Assembly (NCBI GenBank): GCA_026770585.1
Contig: MU646436.1
Coordinates: 143,879-156,748 of the forward strand
Source of the DNA: Baffinella frigidus
Lineage: Eukaryota; Cryptophyceae; Cryptomonadales; Baffinellaceae
Reading direction: 5' to 3'
DNA: 12,870 nucleotides
A model generated the notes under the pieces. That model saw only the letters and a program-made list of their open reading frames with translations, made no database searches and was not told the DNA's origin. Both the position numbers and the translations under genes were made by a program. Each line of letters begins with the position of its first letter. Position 1 is the first letter of the stretch. Positions 7,491 through 12,870 of this stretch are shown piece after piece.

Positions 7491-7534
<44 letters not shown>
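7467..7534. repeat. GA/GT microsatellite 2
   Basis: GAGAGCGAGAGAGAGTGAGAG, a short GTGTGTGTG run, then a pure (GA)n to 7534. It lies between two copies of the PPR-like segment (7383-7460 and 7559-7624). Confidence 0.93.
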
Positions 7535-7536
<2 letters not shown>

Positions 7537-7558
7537 ATCTCCTATTTGGAGCACATAC

Positions 7559-7624
7559 TAATGCCGCAGAACGCGCGGCGGCGAGCGCCCCGGTGTATAC
7601 CTCAACGTCGGCGTGACCTGCCAC
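7559..7624 (-). pseudogene. PPR-like fragment 4
   Basis: VAGHADVEVYTGALAAAR on the minus strand, in frame with about 15 upstream residues starting from a Met at 7669. It matches helix A of a pentatricopeptide repeat. It then loses similarity and runs into the Ser-Leu translation of the GA tract. It is probably a fragment whose downstream part was displaced by the microsatellite. The continuation can be seen in the frameshifted neighbour at 7383-7436. Confidence 0.45.
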
Positions 7625-7705
7625 AAAGAGGAAACACGCGTTGATGCTCCAAATCTCATCTCGGACCAACCCAGAATCTGCCCTGATGAAATAATAATAC
7701 CATTA

Positions 7706-7776
7706 AAGATCGTTTTGTGAAGCAAATGTCATTGAATCCAGTTTATAAATTATAAGTGTTTCCACATGAAATTGGA
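7706..7776 (+). repeat. Degenerate half copy of the 3425-3529 fold-back and its flank
   Basis: CATTAAAGA, then CATTGAATCCAGTTTATAAA and TTATAAGTGTTTCCACATGA, align with 3480-3550. Only the right arm is present, so it no longer folds. Confidence 0.7.
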
Positions 7777-7877
7777 CGAGACCGAAGGTCAATTCCCTGG
7801 GGTTTCGGTGCAACTCCGGCAACTTTTGGAGTGAAAACGATGAGTGAAGCCGTCTGAGGCAGAGTGCTGCCCACCGA

Positions 7878-7918
7878 GACAAAAGTGGAGAGTGGAACGT
7901 CTCAAAGCAAAAGTGGAG
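7878..7918 (+). repeat. Unoccupied relative of the copy B insertion site
   Basis: GAGACAAAAGTGGAG followed by AGTGGAACGTCTCAAAGCAA matches the two flanks of fold-back copy B (GAGACAAAAGTCGAAAGT at 8641-8658, and AGTGGGAACGTCTCAACGCA at 8825-8844), without the element between them. Confidence 0.65.
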
Positions 7919-7940
7919 CCGTTAACTTAAGGTAGCGGTG

Positions 7941-8160
7941 GAGACCTTGGAGTGAGAGATCGGCGCCCACGCCAGAGGCCTCGAGGGCAATGACTGCCAT
8001 ATCGACGCCAGATGACTGCCTTATCAACGCCAGATGACTGCCTTGTCGACGCCAGATCTAGCGTCGTCGACTCTAGAATCCTTCCGGATTTCGCAAAAAG
8101 ATGACAAAAATGGACGTCTCGAGGCCTCTGGCGTGGTGAGTGAGACCTTGGAGTGTGAGA
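7941..8160. mobile_element. Fold-back with 19-bp CCACGCCAGA arms and flanking direct repeats
   Basis: CCACGCCAGAGGCCTCGAG at 7967-7985 is perfectly complementary to 8118-8136. GAGACCTTGGAGTG occurs in direct orientation just outside on both sides (7941-7954 and 8142-8155). The interior has CGACGCCAGATGACTGCCTT-like phrases repeated three times (about 7993-8056). It then holds a diverged copy of the left arm of the 6566-6962 element (CGACGCCAGATCT-GCGTCGT, AAAGATG, TGGACGTCTCGAG). It is non-coding. Confidence 0.8.
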
Positions 8161-8186
8161 GGGCATGTTCGATGAGGCTTTCCAGC

Positions 8187-8445
8187 TGCTCCCACGTGCA
8201 AGTCGAGCCTGCGGTTTCGAGTCATTCGTCAGATAGCGAGGGGGCAAATAAACCGGGTAAACCCTAACCACTAAGAAGAAGAAAGAAGACTCACCCCGAA
8301 ACCCGAACCATGGTCGAATAGCGAGGGGGCAAATGGATCGGGTAATTTATGGCTGACTGCAGTTTTGTGCAGTCAAGCCCACACAAATTGGACACGACTC
8401 GTACCAATGCTGCTCCCAGGTGCAGGTCGAACCTGCCACGCCAGA
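8187..8445 (+). repeat. Rearranged direct repeats
   Basis: TGCTCCCACGTGCAAGTCGA (about 8188) recurs as TGCTCCCAGGTGCAGGTCGA (about 8410). ATAGCGAGGGGGCAAAT (about 8234) recurs at about 8321. The two pairs are in opposite order, so the segment was shuffled rather than simply duplicated. The 77- and 85-codon + frames here are not protein-like. Confidence 0.75.
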
Positions 8446-8491
8446 TTGCAGGTGGGGGTTGAATTTTTTAAACCCTATGAAGATAGGGTTC

Positions 8492-8562
8492 GCAACTTTT
8501 GAAAACCACTGCCTTGAGGGAATATTGACTTTTGGCAGCCCCCTTCCAAGAATCTGGCGTGG
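8492..8562 (-). repeat. CCACGCCAGA-ended repeat, inverted copy
   Basis: Reverse complement of 6240-6310 (see that entry). It is followed directly by the GGTCACGT-CCGGCCCCAAC repeat at 8583-8640. Confidence 0.87.
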
Positions 8563-8582
8563 TGCGGTTCCGCGTGCAAATT

Positions 8583-8640
8583 GGTCACGTTACACCCGGA
8601 GTTCCGGCCCCAACAAAACCCTCGAAGCCCATTGTGTGGT
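8583..8640 (+). repeat. Second copy of the 3960-4020 segment
   Basis: GGTCACGTTACACC, then CCGGCCCCAACAAAACCCTC and CATTGTGTGG. It forms the left neighbour of the copy B insertion site. Confidence 0.75.
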
Positions 8641-8663
8641 GAGACAAAAGTCGAAAGTTAATA

Positions 8664-8819
8664 GGGTAACGGCCTGAAAATGGGGTAGTTAGGCATACGG
8701 CATTGCCTAGGACCTCCTACCGTAGGCCGAGACTTTTTGGTCCTAGGATCCCTTGGCCTACGGTAGGAGGTCCTAGGCAATGCCGTAGGCCTAACTACCC
8801 CATTTTCAGGACGTTAGCC
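8664..8819. mobile_element. Fold-back/MITE-like element, copy B
   Basis: 156 bp and almost entirely self-complementary. Ends are GGGTAACG at the left and CGTTAGCC at the right, with TA immediately outside both (8662-8663 and 8820-8821). The arms contain CTGAAAATGGGGTAGTTAGG, TGCCTAGGACCTCC and TACCGTAGGCC. The short non-palindromic loop is GACTTTTTGGTCCTAGGATC plus a few bases. The TA duplications and lack of coding fit a non-autonomous Tc1/mariner-like MITE, though the superfamily is inference. The flanks match an unoccupied site at 7878-7918. Confidence 0.88.
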
Positions 8820-8917
8820 TATGAAAGTGGGAACGTCTCAACGCAAAAGAGAACCTCCGTTGCTCCAAACGTGTTTCAGTCATTGTGGGATACCAGCGCG
8901 CGAGAGGCCCGTGAGGA

Positions 8918-9005
8918 GAAAGAGAGAGAGAGAGAGAGAGAGAGTTAGAGAATGAGAGAGAGGGAGAGAGGGAGAGAGCGAGAGAGCGAGAGAGCGAGAC
9001 AGGGG

Positions 9006-9054
<49 letters not shown>

Positions 9055-9066
9055 CGAGAGAGAGAT
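8918..9066. repeat. GA microsatellite 3
   Basis: A purine tract of GAGAGA with GAGAGCGA, GAGAGGGA and TTAGAGAATGA interruptions. Minus-strand frames through it read Ser-Leu repeats. It directly abuts a PPR-like fragment at its right end. Confidence 0.93.
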
Positions 9067-9069
9067 ACC

Positions 9070-9147
9070 CGCTTTGATGAAGAGAGAGAGGAGGGACACG
9101 AAGTCAGGCGCCACGCCAAAATCCTCCATGTCCTCCACCACCCCCAT
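9070..9147 (-). pseudogene. PPR-like fragment 5
   Basis: From a Met at 9147 the minus strand reads GVVEDMEDFGVAPD followed by FVSLLSLFIKAG. This is the classic junction of two pentatricopeptide repeats: helix B ending M..FGV.PD, then helix A with LL.LF.KAG. Similarity stops sharply where the GA microsatellite begins. The Met is internal to the motif, so it is unlikely to be a real start. A remnant of a PPR gene cut or expanded by the microsatellite is the simplest reading. An exon with an unseen splice donor near 9070 is the alternative. Confidence 0.5.
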
Positions 9148-9291
9148 TATCTGCTTAGTTATTCGGGTTTAGGGTTGACGAAGAAAAAACGGTCCGTATC
9201 AAATATTTCAGGAAAAAATAAATATTTCAGAAAAAATGTTGCTCGTGAAATTCTTACTTGTGCCATGGCGTGGCGTGACACTCGAGATGTT

Positions 9292-9412
9292 CTAGCTCTG
9301 CCCACGTTTCATTCTGGCTCGTCCTTCAAAGTATTTAAGAGCAGAAATCCAGTACAAAAGGGCGAACAGAGAGCCTTGAGGACGAGCCAGAATAAAACTC
9401 AGGCAGAGCTAG
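9292..9412. repeat. Fold-back with 38-bp arms
   Basis: CTAGCTCTGCC ... ATTCTGGCTCGTCCTTC (9292-9329) pairs with 9375-9412 (GAGGACGAGCCAGAAT ... GGCAGAGCTAG), with about six mismatches around a 45-bp loop. It is not related in sequence to copies A to D. Confidence 0.85.
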
Positions 9413-9595
9413 ATGGTTGGAGGAGCGTGGGTGGTACGCTCATCGATACGGTCTGTGTGACGCTTCCTTGCTCTGCTTCAACTCAGGTTGGCCGACTATT
9501 CTCAAGACGACATGCTGGGTTCCCAGTACAAATCCGTCAACTGTGTAACGAAAAACAAAAAACGGGCTCCCCTTATCGCTTCGAAAAAAATCATA

Positions 9596-9751
9596 GGCTA
9601 ACAGCCTGAAAATGGGGTAGTTACGCCTACGGCGTTGCCTAGGACCTCCTACCGTAGGCCGAGGGATCCTAGGACCAAAAAGTCTCGGCCTACGGTAGGA
9701 GGTCCTAGGCATTGCCGTAGGCCTAACTACCCCATTTTCAGGACGTTAGCC
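9596..9751. mobile_element. Fold-back/MITE-like element, copy C
   Basis: 156 bp, the same length as copy B and nearly identical in its arms. Left end is GGCTAACAGCCTG after TA (9594-9595); right end is GGACGTTAGCC followed by GA rather than TA, so one flank has changed. The loop (GGGATCCTAGGACCAAAAAG) is the reverse complement of the copy B loop, although the outermost bases of the two ends keep the same left/right assignment as in B. It is non-coding; the open frames through it mirror those in copy B. Confidence 0.87.
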
Positions 9752-9777
9752 GATGAAGGCAGAGCGAAACTTCGGGA

Positions 9778-10196
9778 GAGGACCTGGTCCGAACTGGACA
9801 GAGGCAGAGTGAGCCAAAATAGACAGAGGAAGAGCGAGGCTTCGGAACCACACGAGGCTATCCATGCGAACAGAACAAATGTCGATTTTAAATTTCGGGG
9901 GGAGAATGGTCACGTAAAGCGTGTAGCGTGTCCATCTATTGGACCAAACATACGAAAATTACTACACAAACGCTCTACAATCGACATCTATTCTGTTCGC
10001 ATGGATAGCCTCGTGTGGGGCAGAGCGAGGCTTTGGTCCATCTATTCGACCAAATATACCAAACTTACTACACAAACGCTCTACAATCGACATTTGTTCT
10101 GTTCGCATGGATAGCCTGGTGTGGAAGAGGACCTGATCCGAACTGGACAGAGGCAGAGTGAGCCGAAATAGACAGAGGCAGAGCGAGGCTTCGGAA
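9778..10196. repeat. Inverted-repeat unit bracketed by ~69-bp direct repeats
   Basis: The outer direct repeats are 9778-9846 and 10127-10196 (GAGGACCTGGTCCGAACTGG, CAGAGGCAGAGTGAGCC, AGAGCGAGGCTTCGGAA). Inside, CCACACGAGGCTATCCATGC ... ATGTCGAT (9847-9884) is inverted at 9980-10018. The stretch 9930-10018 (CCATCTATTGGACCAAA, ACTACACAAACGCTCTACAA, then the inverted arm) is repeated directly at 10036-10124, a 106-bp period. Short frames in the two tandem copies give near-identical peptides only because of this duplication. Confidence 0.88.
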
Positions 10197-10197
10197 G

Positions 10198-10286
10198 AGT
10201 TAGGGGTTGGGGGGTAAGGGGTGAGAGGTTAGGGGTTAGGGGTTAGGGATTAGGGGTTAGGGGCTAGGGGTTAGGGGTTAGGAAAC
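10198..10286 (+). repeat. Short TTAGGGG tract
   Basis: GTTAGGGGTTGGGGGGTAAGG followed by about eight TTAGGGG-like units. The G-rich strand is + as at the right end, but the unit has four G and lacks the third T, unlike the other tracts. Confidence 0.85.
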
Positions 10287-10329
10287 CTGAAGAGGCGCGG
10301 TCGAAGAACAGACAACGAGAAGCGCGTTG

Positions 10330-10506
10330 AAGTGGTACGCAGTCGGCGACAACACCTGCCGCAAACCCTTTTTTACACCCTAACAGTACAAAATGGCTCC
10401 AACGCCATGAAGTACAAAATGGCTCCAACGCCATGAAGTGGAACGCCGTCGGCACCAACACCTGTTGCAAACCTTTGTTTACACCCTAAAAGTGCAAAAT
10501 GGCTCC
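10330..10506 (+). repeat. 106-bp tandem repeat with a nested 26-bp duplication
   Basis: AAGTGGTACGCAGTCGGCG, ACAACACCTGCCGCAAACCC and TTTACACCCTAACAGTACAA at 10330-10391 recur at 10436-10498. AGTACAAAATGGCTCCAACG plus CCATGA is duplicated exactly at 10385-10410 and 10411-10436. AAATGGCTCCAACGCC is the end motif of the ~100 bp dispersed family at 3056-3845. Confidence 0.9.
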
Positions 10507-10512
10507 TTTTCA

Positions 10513-10712
10513 GAATTTGACCAGTCTGGCATTTGACCACTATGACCAGTTTGACCACTAACACCAGGCCAGATCTAAGATATAATCCATTAGGTGACCA
10601 AAGACTTGCCGGAAACCGTGCTCTTTAGTGCTGGCCCTTCAGGACGCGCCAGTACTAACGTGTGTGTTCCCTCAGGACGCGCCCGTAGTAACCCGGGACG
10701 CGCCAGTACTAC
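10513..10712 (+). repeat. Small direct repeats
   Basis: TTTGACCA-type units recur at 10515-10560. GGACGCGCCAGTACTA occurs at 10642 and 10696, with a variant (GGACGCGCCCGTAGTA) at 10675. No gene. Confidence 0.7.
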
Positions 10713-10860
10713 TAAGGTGCTGCCCACACGCGCGGAAGCGCTGGTTTGAGAGGTCGAGGCTGTCGTTTGAACAAACTTGTAAAGTGGACATAACCTTGTA
10801 AAGTGGTCAACACTCGCGATGCGCGCAGGTGCCCCGAGAGAAACGCGCTAGCCAATGTTA
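10713..10860 (+). other. Gene-free spacer
   Basis: Only a short direct repeat, CTTGTAAAGTGG, is seen (about 10785 and 10805). Confidence 0.45.
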
Positions 10861-11023
10861 GAGCGCTTGCGGGAAAACTTGGCCGATTTTAACGAGAAAT
10901 GTTTTCAGAAAGTCAGAGCTTTTGTACCAGGACGTGACATGAAACCGGTCCATCTAAACGATTCTGGCACCAATTCTGAAAATATTTCTCGTTGAAATCG
11001 GCCAAGTTTTCCCGCAAGCGCTC
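10861..11023. mobile_element. Fold-back with 50-bp, 96%-identical arms
   Basis: 10861-10910 (GAGCGCTTGCGGGAAAACTT, GGCCGATTTTAACGAGAAAT, then TTTTCAGAA) is inverted at 10974-11023 with two mismatches, around a 63-bp loop. Total length is 163 bp, close to copies A to D but unrelated in sequence. Copy D begins six bases after it. It is non-coding. Confidence 0.9.
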
Positions 11024-11028
11024 CAATA

Positions 11029-11187
11029 GGGTAACGTCCCAAAAACCGGGTAGTTAGGTCTACGGTATTACTTACCATACGCCGTAGGGTTCCTAGGACC
11101 TATGTTTCATAGGACCCCTCCTACGGCCCTACGGCCTACTGTAGGCAATACCGTAGGCTTAACTACCCGGTTTTCAGGACGTTAGCC
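11029..11187. mobile_element. Fold-back/MITE-like element, copy D
   Basis: 159 bp. Left end GGGTAACGTCC after TA (11027-11028), right end GGACGTTAGCC before TA (11188-11189). The arms carry CCGGGTAGTTAGGTCTACGG and the matching CCGTAGGCTTAACTACCCGG. It belongs to the same subtype as copy A (ACCGGGTAGT arms), whereas B and C have ATGGGGTAGT arms. The loop holds TTTCATAGGACCCC, shared with A. It is the best copy for defining the family ends together with B. Confidence 0.87.
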
Positions 11188-11208
11188 TATGAGTGTGCAG
11201 CAGGTGGC

Positions 11209-11314
11209 TACCTCGCTCATAAGAAACCGCCCACCCCCCTAGGACCACTATAGGGCCCTCGGCATGGTCCTGCTGTAGGGTCCTAGGGGGGGGCGGTTTC
11301 TTATAAGCGAGGTA
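11209..11314. repeat. Fold-back with ~37-bp arms
   Basis: TACCTCGCTCATAAGAAACC ... CCCCCCTAGGACC (11209-11246) is inverted at 11278-11314 with one substitution and a small length difference in the C run. It lies 21 bases after copy D. Confidence 0.88.
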
Positions 11315-11351
11315 CCCCTGTAGCGTGTTTCTGTCGCTGGTCGCAAACCCA

Positions 11352-11510
11352 CCACGCGACGATAACCTGTGTATCAAATCGATTGCGTCTTTCTGTTCTT
11401 TATGCACTACTAAAAGTATTTTTGTTCGGAAACCGCGCAAAGTTGACAAGTTTGTGGGTGGGTTGACTTTGAAAACAGGCCCATTTGATACACAGGCCAT
11501 CGTCGCGTGG
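11352..11510. repeat. Fold-back with 28-bp arms
   Basis: CCACGCGACGAT followed by CCTGTGTATCAAAT (11352-11379) pairs with 11483-11510, with only two mismatched bases, around a 103-bp loop. Total length is 159 bp, again in the size class of the MITE-like copies. It is the fourth hairpin in a row. Confidence 0.88.
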
Positions 11511-11739
11511 AATGCTCCTCAGTCCCGAGACTCAAAACCTGATTGGCGCGTGAGGCCCAAGGCTCGAAACCTGCACAAAACTCCTCCAAACCTCGCATGC
11601 CAAAGTGTTCCACGGTGGACCAGCGTGTTTCCAGGTAGAAATCGGACGGGGCCAGGGTGTTTCCCAGTACTGAACGGACGGGACTAGGTGATGATCTATC
11701 TAGTTTCGCAAGCGTCGAGCTCTGGAAGCTTCGCTGGGC
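11511..11739. other. Gene-free spacer
   Basis: Open frames of about 120 codons exist on both strands across 11325-11772, but they run through the preceding hairpin and show no family resemblance. No repeat was seen. Confidence 0.45.
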
Positions 11740-11839
11740 CCTGAAGCGGCTCAAATCGCCTCTACGCTCCAAAAAAGTCTAAAAAGGGGGTACGAAATCA
11801 AAAAGGGGGTGAGGTAGAGGCGATTTGATCCGCTTCAGG
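11740..11839. repeat. Fold-back with 26-bp arms
   Basis: CCTGAAGCGGCTCAAATCGC followed by CTCTAC (11740-11765) is inverted at 11814-11839 with one mismatch. The loop contains AAAAAGGGGGT twice. Total length is 100 bp. Confidence 0.87.
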
Positions 11840-12194
11840 TCCAAAAACAGGTTTCAGGGCTGGACGCTTCCGTAACGATTCCGTAACGATATCAGCACCA
11901 CCAGCCCTCTGAGGCGGTCCAAATCGAGGCTGCAGCATGCGCCAATTCCTCGGGCGGCGCCTTCGGAAACGAATGTGCCACCCGAGGAAATGGCTCCAAA
12001 CAATCGTCGGTTTGGTCCGCCTCGCAAGCTAGTGGCACTCACCCCGAAATCGATGGGCTGGTTTCTGTGCAGACCCCCCCCCACCCCCCCCCCAGCCCCC
12101 CCCGGCCCCTCTTTCACTGCGGCCAGACCCCCCGCCAAATCGGCCATACCCCCTGCTCCGTGCGCGGCCGGTTTTTGCGCGTCTTTCGCATGCT
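11840..12194. other. C-rich stretch without a recognisable gene
   Basis: TTCCGTAACGA is tandemly duplicated at about 11869-11890. Runs of 6-9 C at 12073-12110 give proline-rich translations on the + strand. Nothing matches a protein family. Confidence 0.5.
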
Positions 12195-12787
12195 GGTTGA
12201 GGGTTTGGGGTTTAGGGTTTGGGGGTTGGGGTTTAGAATGTTGGGCTTAGGGTTTGGGGATTAGGAGTTAGGGGTTAGGGTTTATGATTCAGAGTTTAGG
12301 GTAGGGGGTTTGGGGCTTAGAGGTTAGGGATTAGGGTTTAGGGTTTAGGGTGTAGGGTTCAGGATTTAGGGTTTGGAGTTTAGGTTTCAGGGTTTAGGGG
12401 TTCGGGTTTCGGGTTCAGGGTTTAGGGTTTAGGGTTTGGGGTTTAGGGTTTAGGGGTTAGGGTTCAGGGTCCAGGGTTCAATGTTTAGGGTTTAGAGTTT
12501 GGGGTTTAGGGTTAAGGGTTTCGGGTTCAGTGTTTAGGGTTCAGGGTTCAGGGTTTAGGGTTAAGGGTTTAGGGTTCAGTGTTTAGGGTTCAGGGTTCAG
12601 GGTTCAGGGTTAAGGGTTGAGCGGTTGCCAGGCACGCGAGGAGCGTCCGCGCTTTCCCGCTAAGGGTTTAAGATTTGGGGTTTCAAGGTTTAGGGTTCAG
12701 GGTTTAGGGTTTGGGTTTTCGGGTTCAGGGTTTACGGTTCAGGGTTTAGGGTTGAGGGTTGAAGGTTAAGGGTTGAGGGTTGAAGGT

Positions 12788-12868
<81 letters not shown>

Positions 12869-12870
12869 GG
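12195..12870 (+). repeat. Telomere-like array (degenerate TTTAGGG ending in perfect TTGAGGG)
   Basis: A long run of GGGTTTAGGG, GGGTTCAGGG, GGGTTTGGGG and GGGTTTCGGG variants becomes regular only at the right edge, where 12787-12870 is 12 exact copies of TTGAGGG. The array is interrupted once by about 40 bp of unrelated GC-rich DNA (12621-12660). The G-rich + strand runs toward the right edge, the orientation expected if the chromosome end lies that way. The high divergence of most units says this is not an active telomere but subtelomeric or interstitial DNA. The TTGAGGG run may continue beyond the window. Confidence 0.92.
12621..12660. other. Non-telomeric interruption inside the array
   Basis: A GC-rich segment (GCGGTTGCCAGGCACGCGAG ... 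CGCTTTCCCGC) with no T-AGGG units and no match elsewhere in the window. It could be an insertion or a piece of old subtelomere. Confidence 0.75.

Noticed and set aside
11325-11772. Two overlapping ~120-codon frames on opposite strands
   Set aside because: They run through a fold-back element, and neither shows a domain, repeat pattern or compositional signature of a protein.
12067-12264. Proline-rich protein from the C-rich tract
   Set aside because: The proline runs come from homopolymeric C, are present in overlapping frames, and the frames run into telomere-like repeats.

Overview
This is a gene-poor, repeat-dense stretch of a eukaryotic nuclear genome, most likely subtelomeric or chromosome-end DNA. 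The last ~680 bases are degenerate TTTAGGG-type telomere repeats on the + strand (G-rich strand running rightward, so the chromosome end would lie to the right). They finish in 12 perfect TTGAGGG heptamers at the window edge. Two further telomere-like tracts lie inside (about 2787-2969 and 10198-10286). TTTAGGG-type repeats occur in plants, green algae, dinoflagellates and chromerids. With the fragments resembling pentatricopeptide repeat (PPR) proteins, this suggests an algal or other protist nuclear genome; I cannot name the species. I see no bacterial-style operon, no rRNA or tRNA, no CRISPR array and no convincing intact protein gene.

Layout. 1-460: a GA microsatellite and a rearranged fold-back element (copy A). 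586-1500: a mosaic of duplicated ~80-150 bp blocks. 1510-2460: a two-level minisatellite (about 30 bp units nested in 170-200 bp higher-order units). 2787-2969: an interstitial telomere-like tract flanked by 11-bp direct repeats. 3056-3845: direct repeats of a ~100 bp dispersed family around an AT-rich hairpin. 4061-4201: another fold-back. 4594-5541: a minus-strand PPR-like remnant running into a 378/366 bp tandem duplication. 6240-8565: fold-back repeats that share a CCACGCCAGA end motif, plus several frame-broken PPR-like remnants and GA tracts. 8664-11510: eight fold-backs (B, C, D and five unrelated hairpins), four of them packed almost end to end in 10861-11510. 11740-11839: one more hairpin. 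11840-12190: C-rich DNA without a gene. 12195-12870: telomere-like array.

The most coherent object is a family of ~156-159 bp near-palindromic elements (A, B, C, D). They have ends GG(G/C)TAAC, apparent TA target duplications and no coding capacity, which fits a MITE-like non-autonomous DNA transposon. Copy B appears to sit inside a copy of a repeat whose unoccupied relative is at 7878-7918, and B and C carry the same loop in opposite orientations. The genes do not form a working pathway: every recognisable protein segment is a short minus-strand PPR-like piece, broken by frameshifts or simple repeats.
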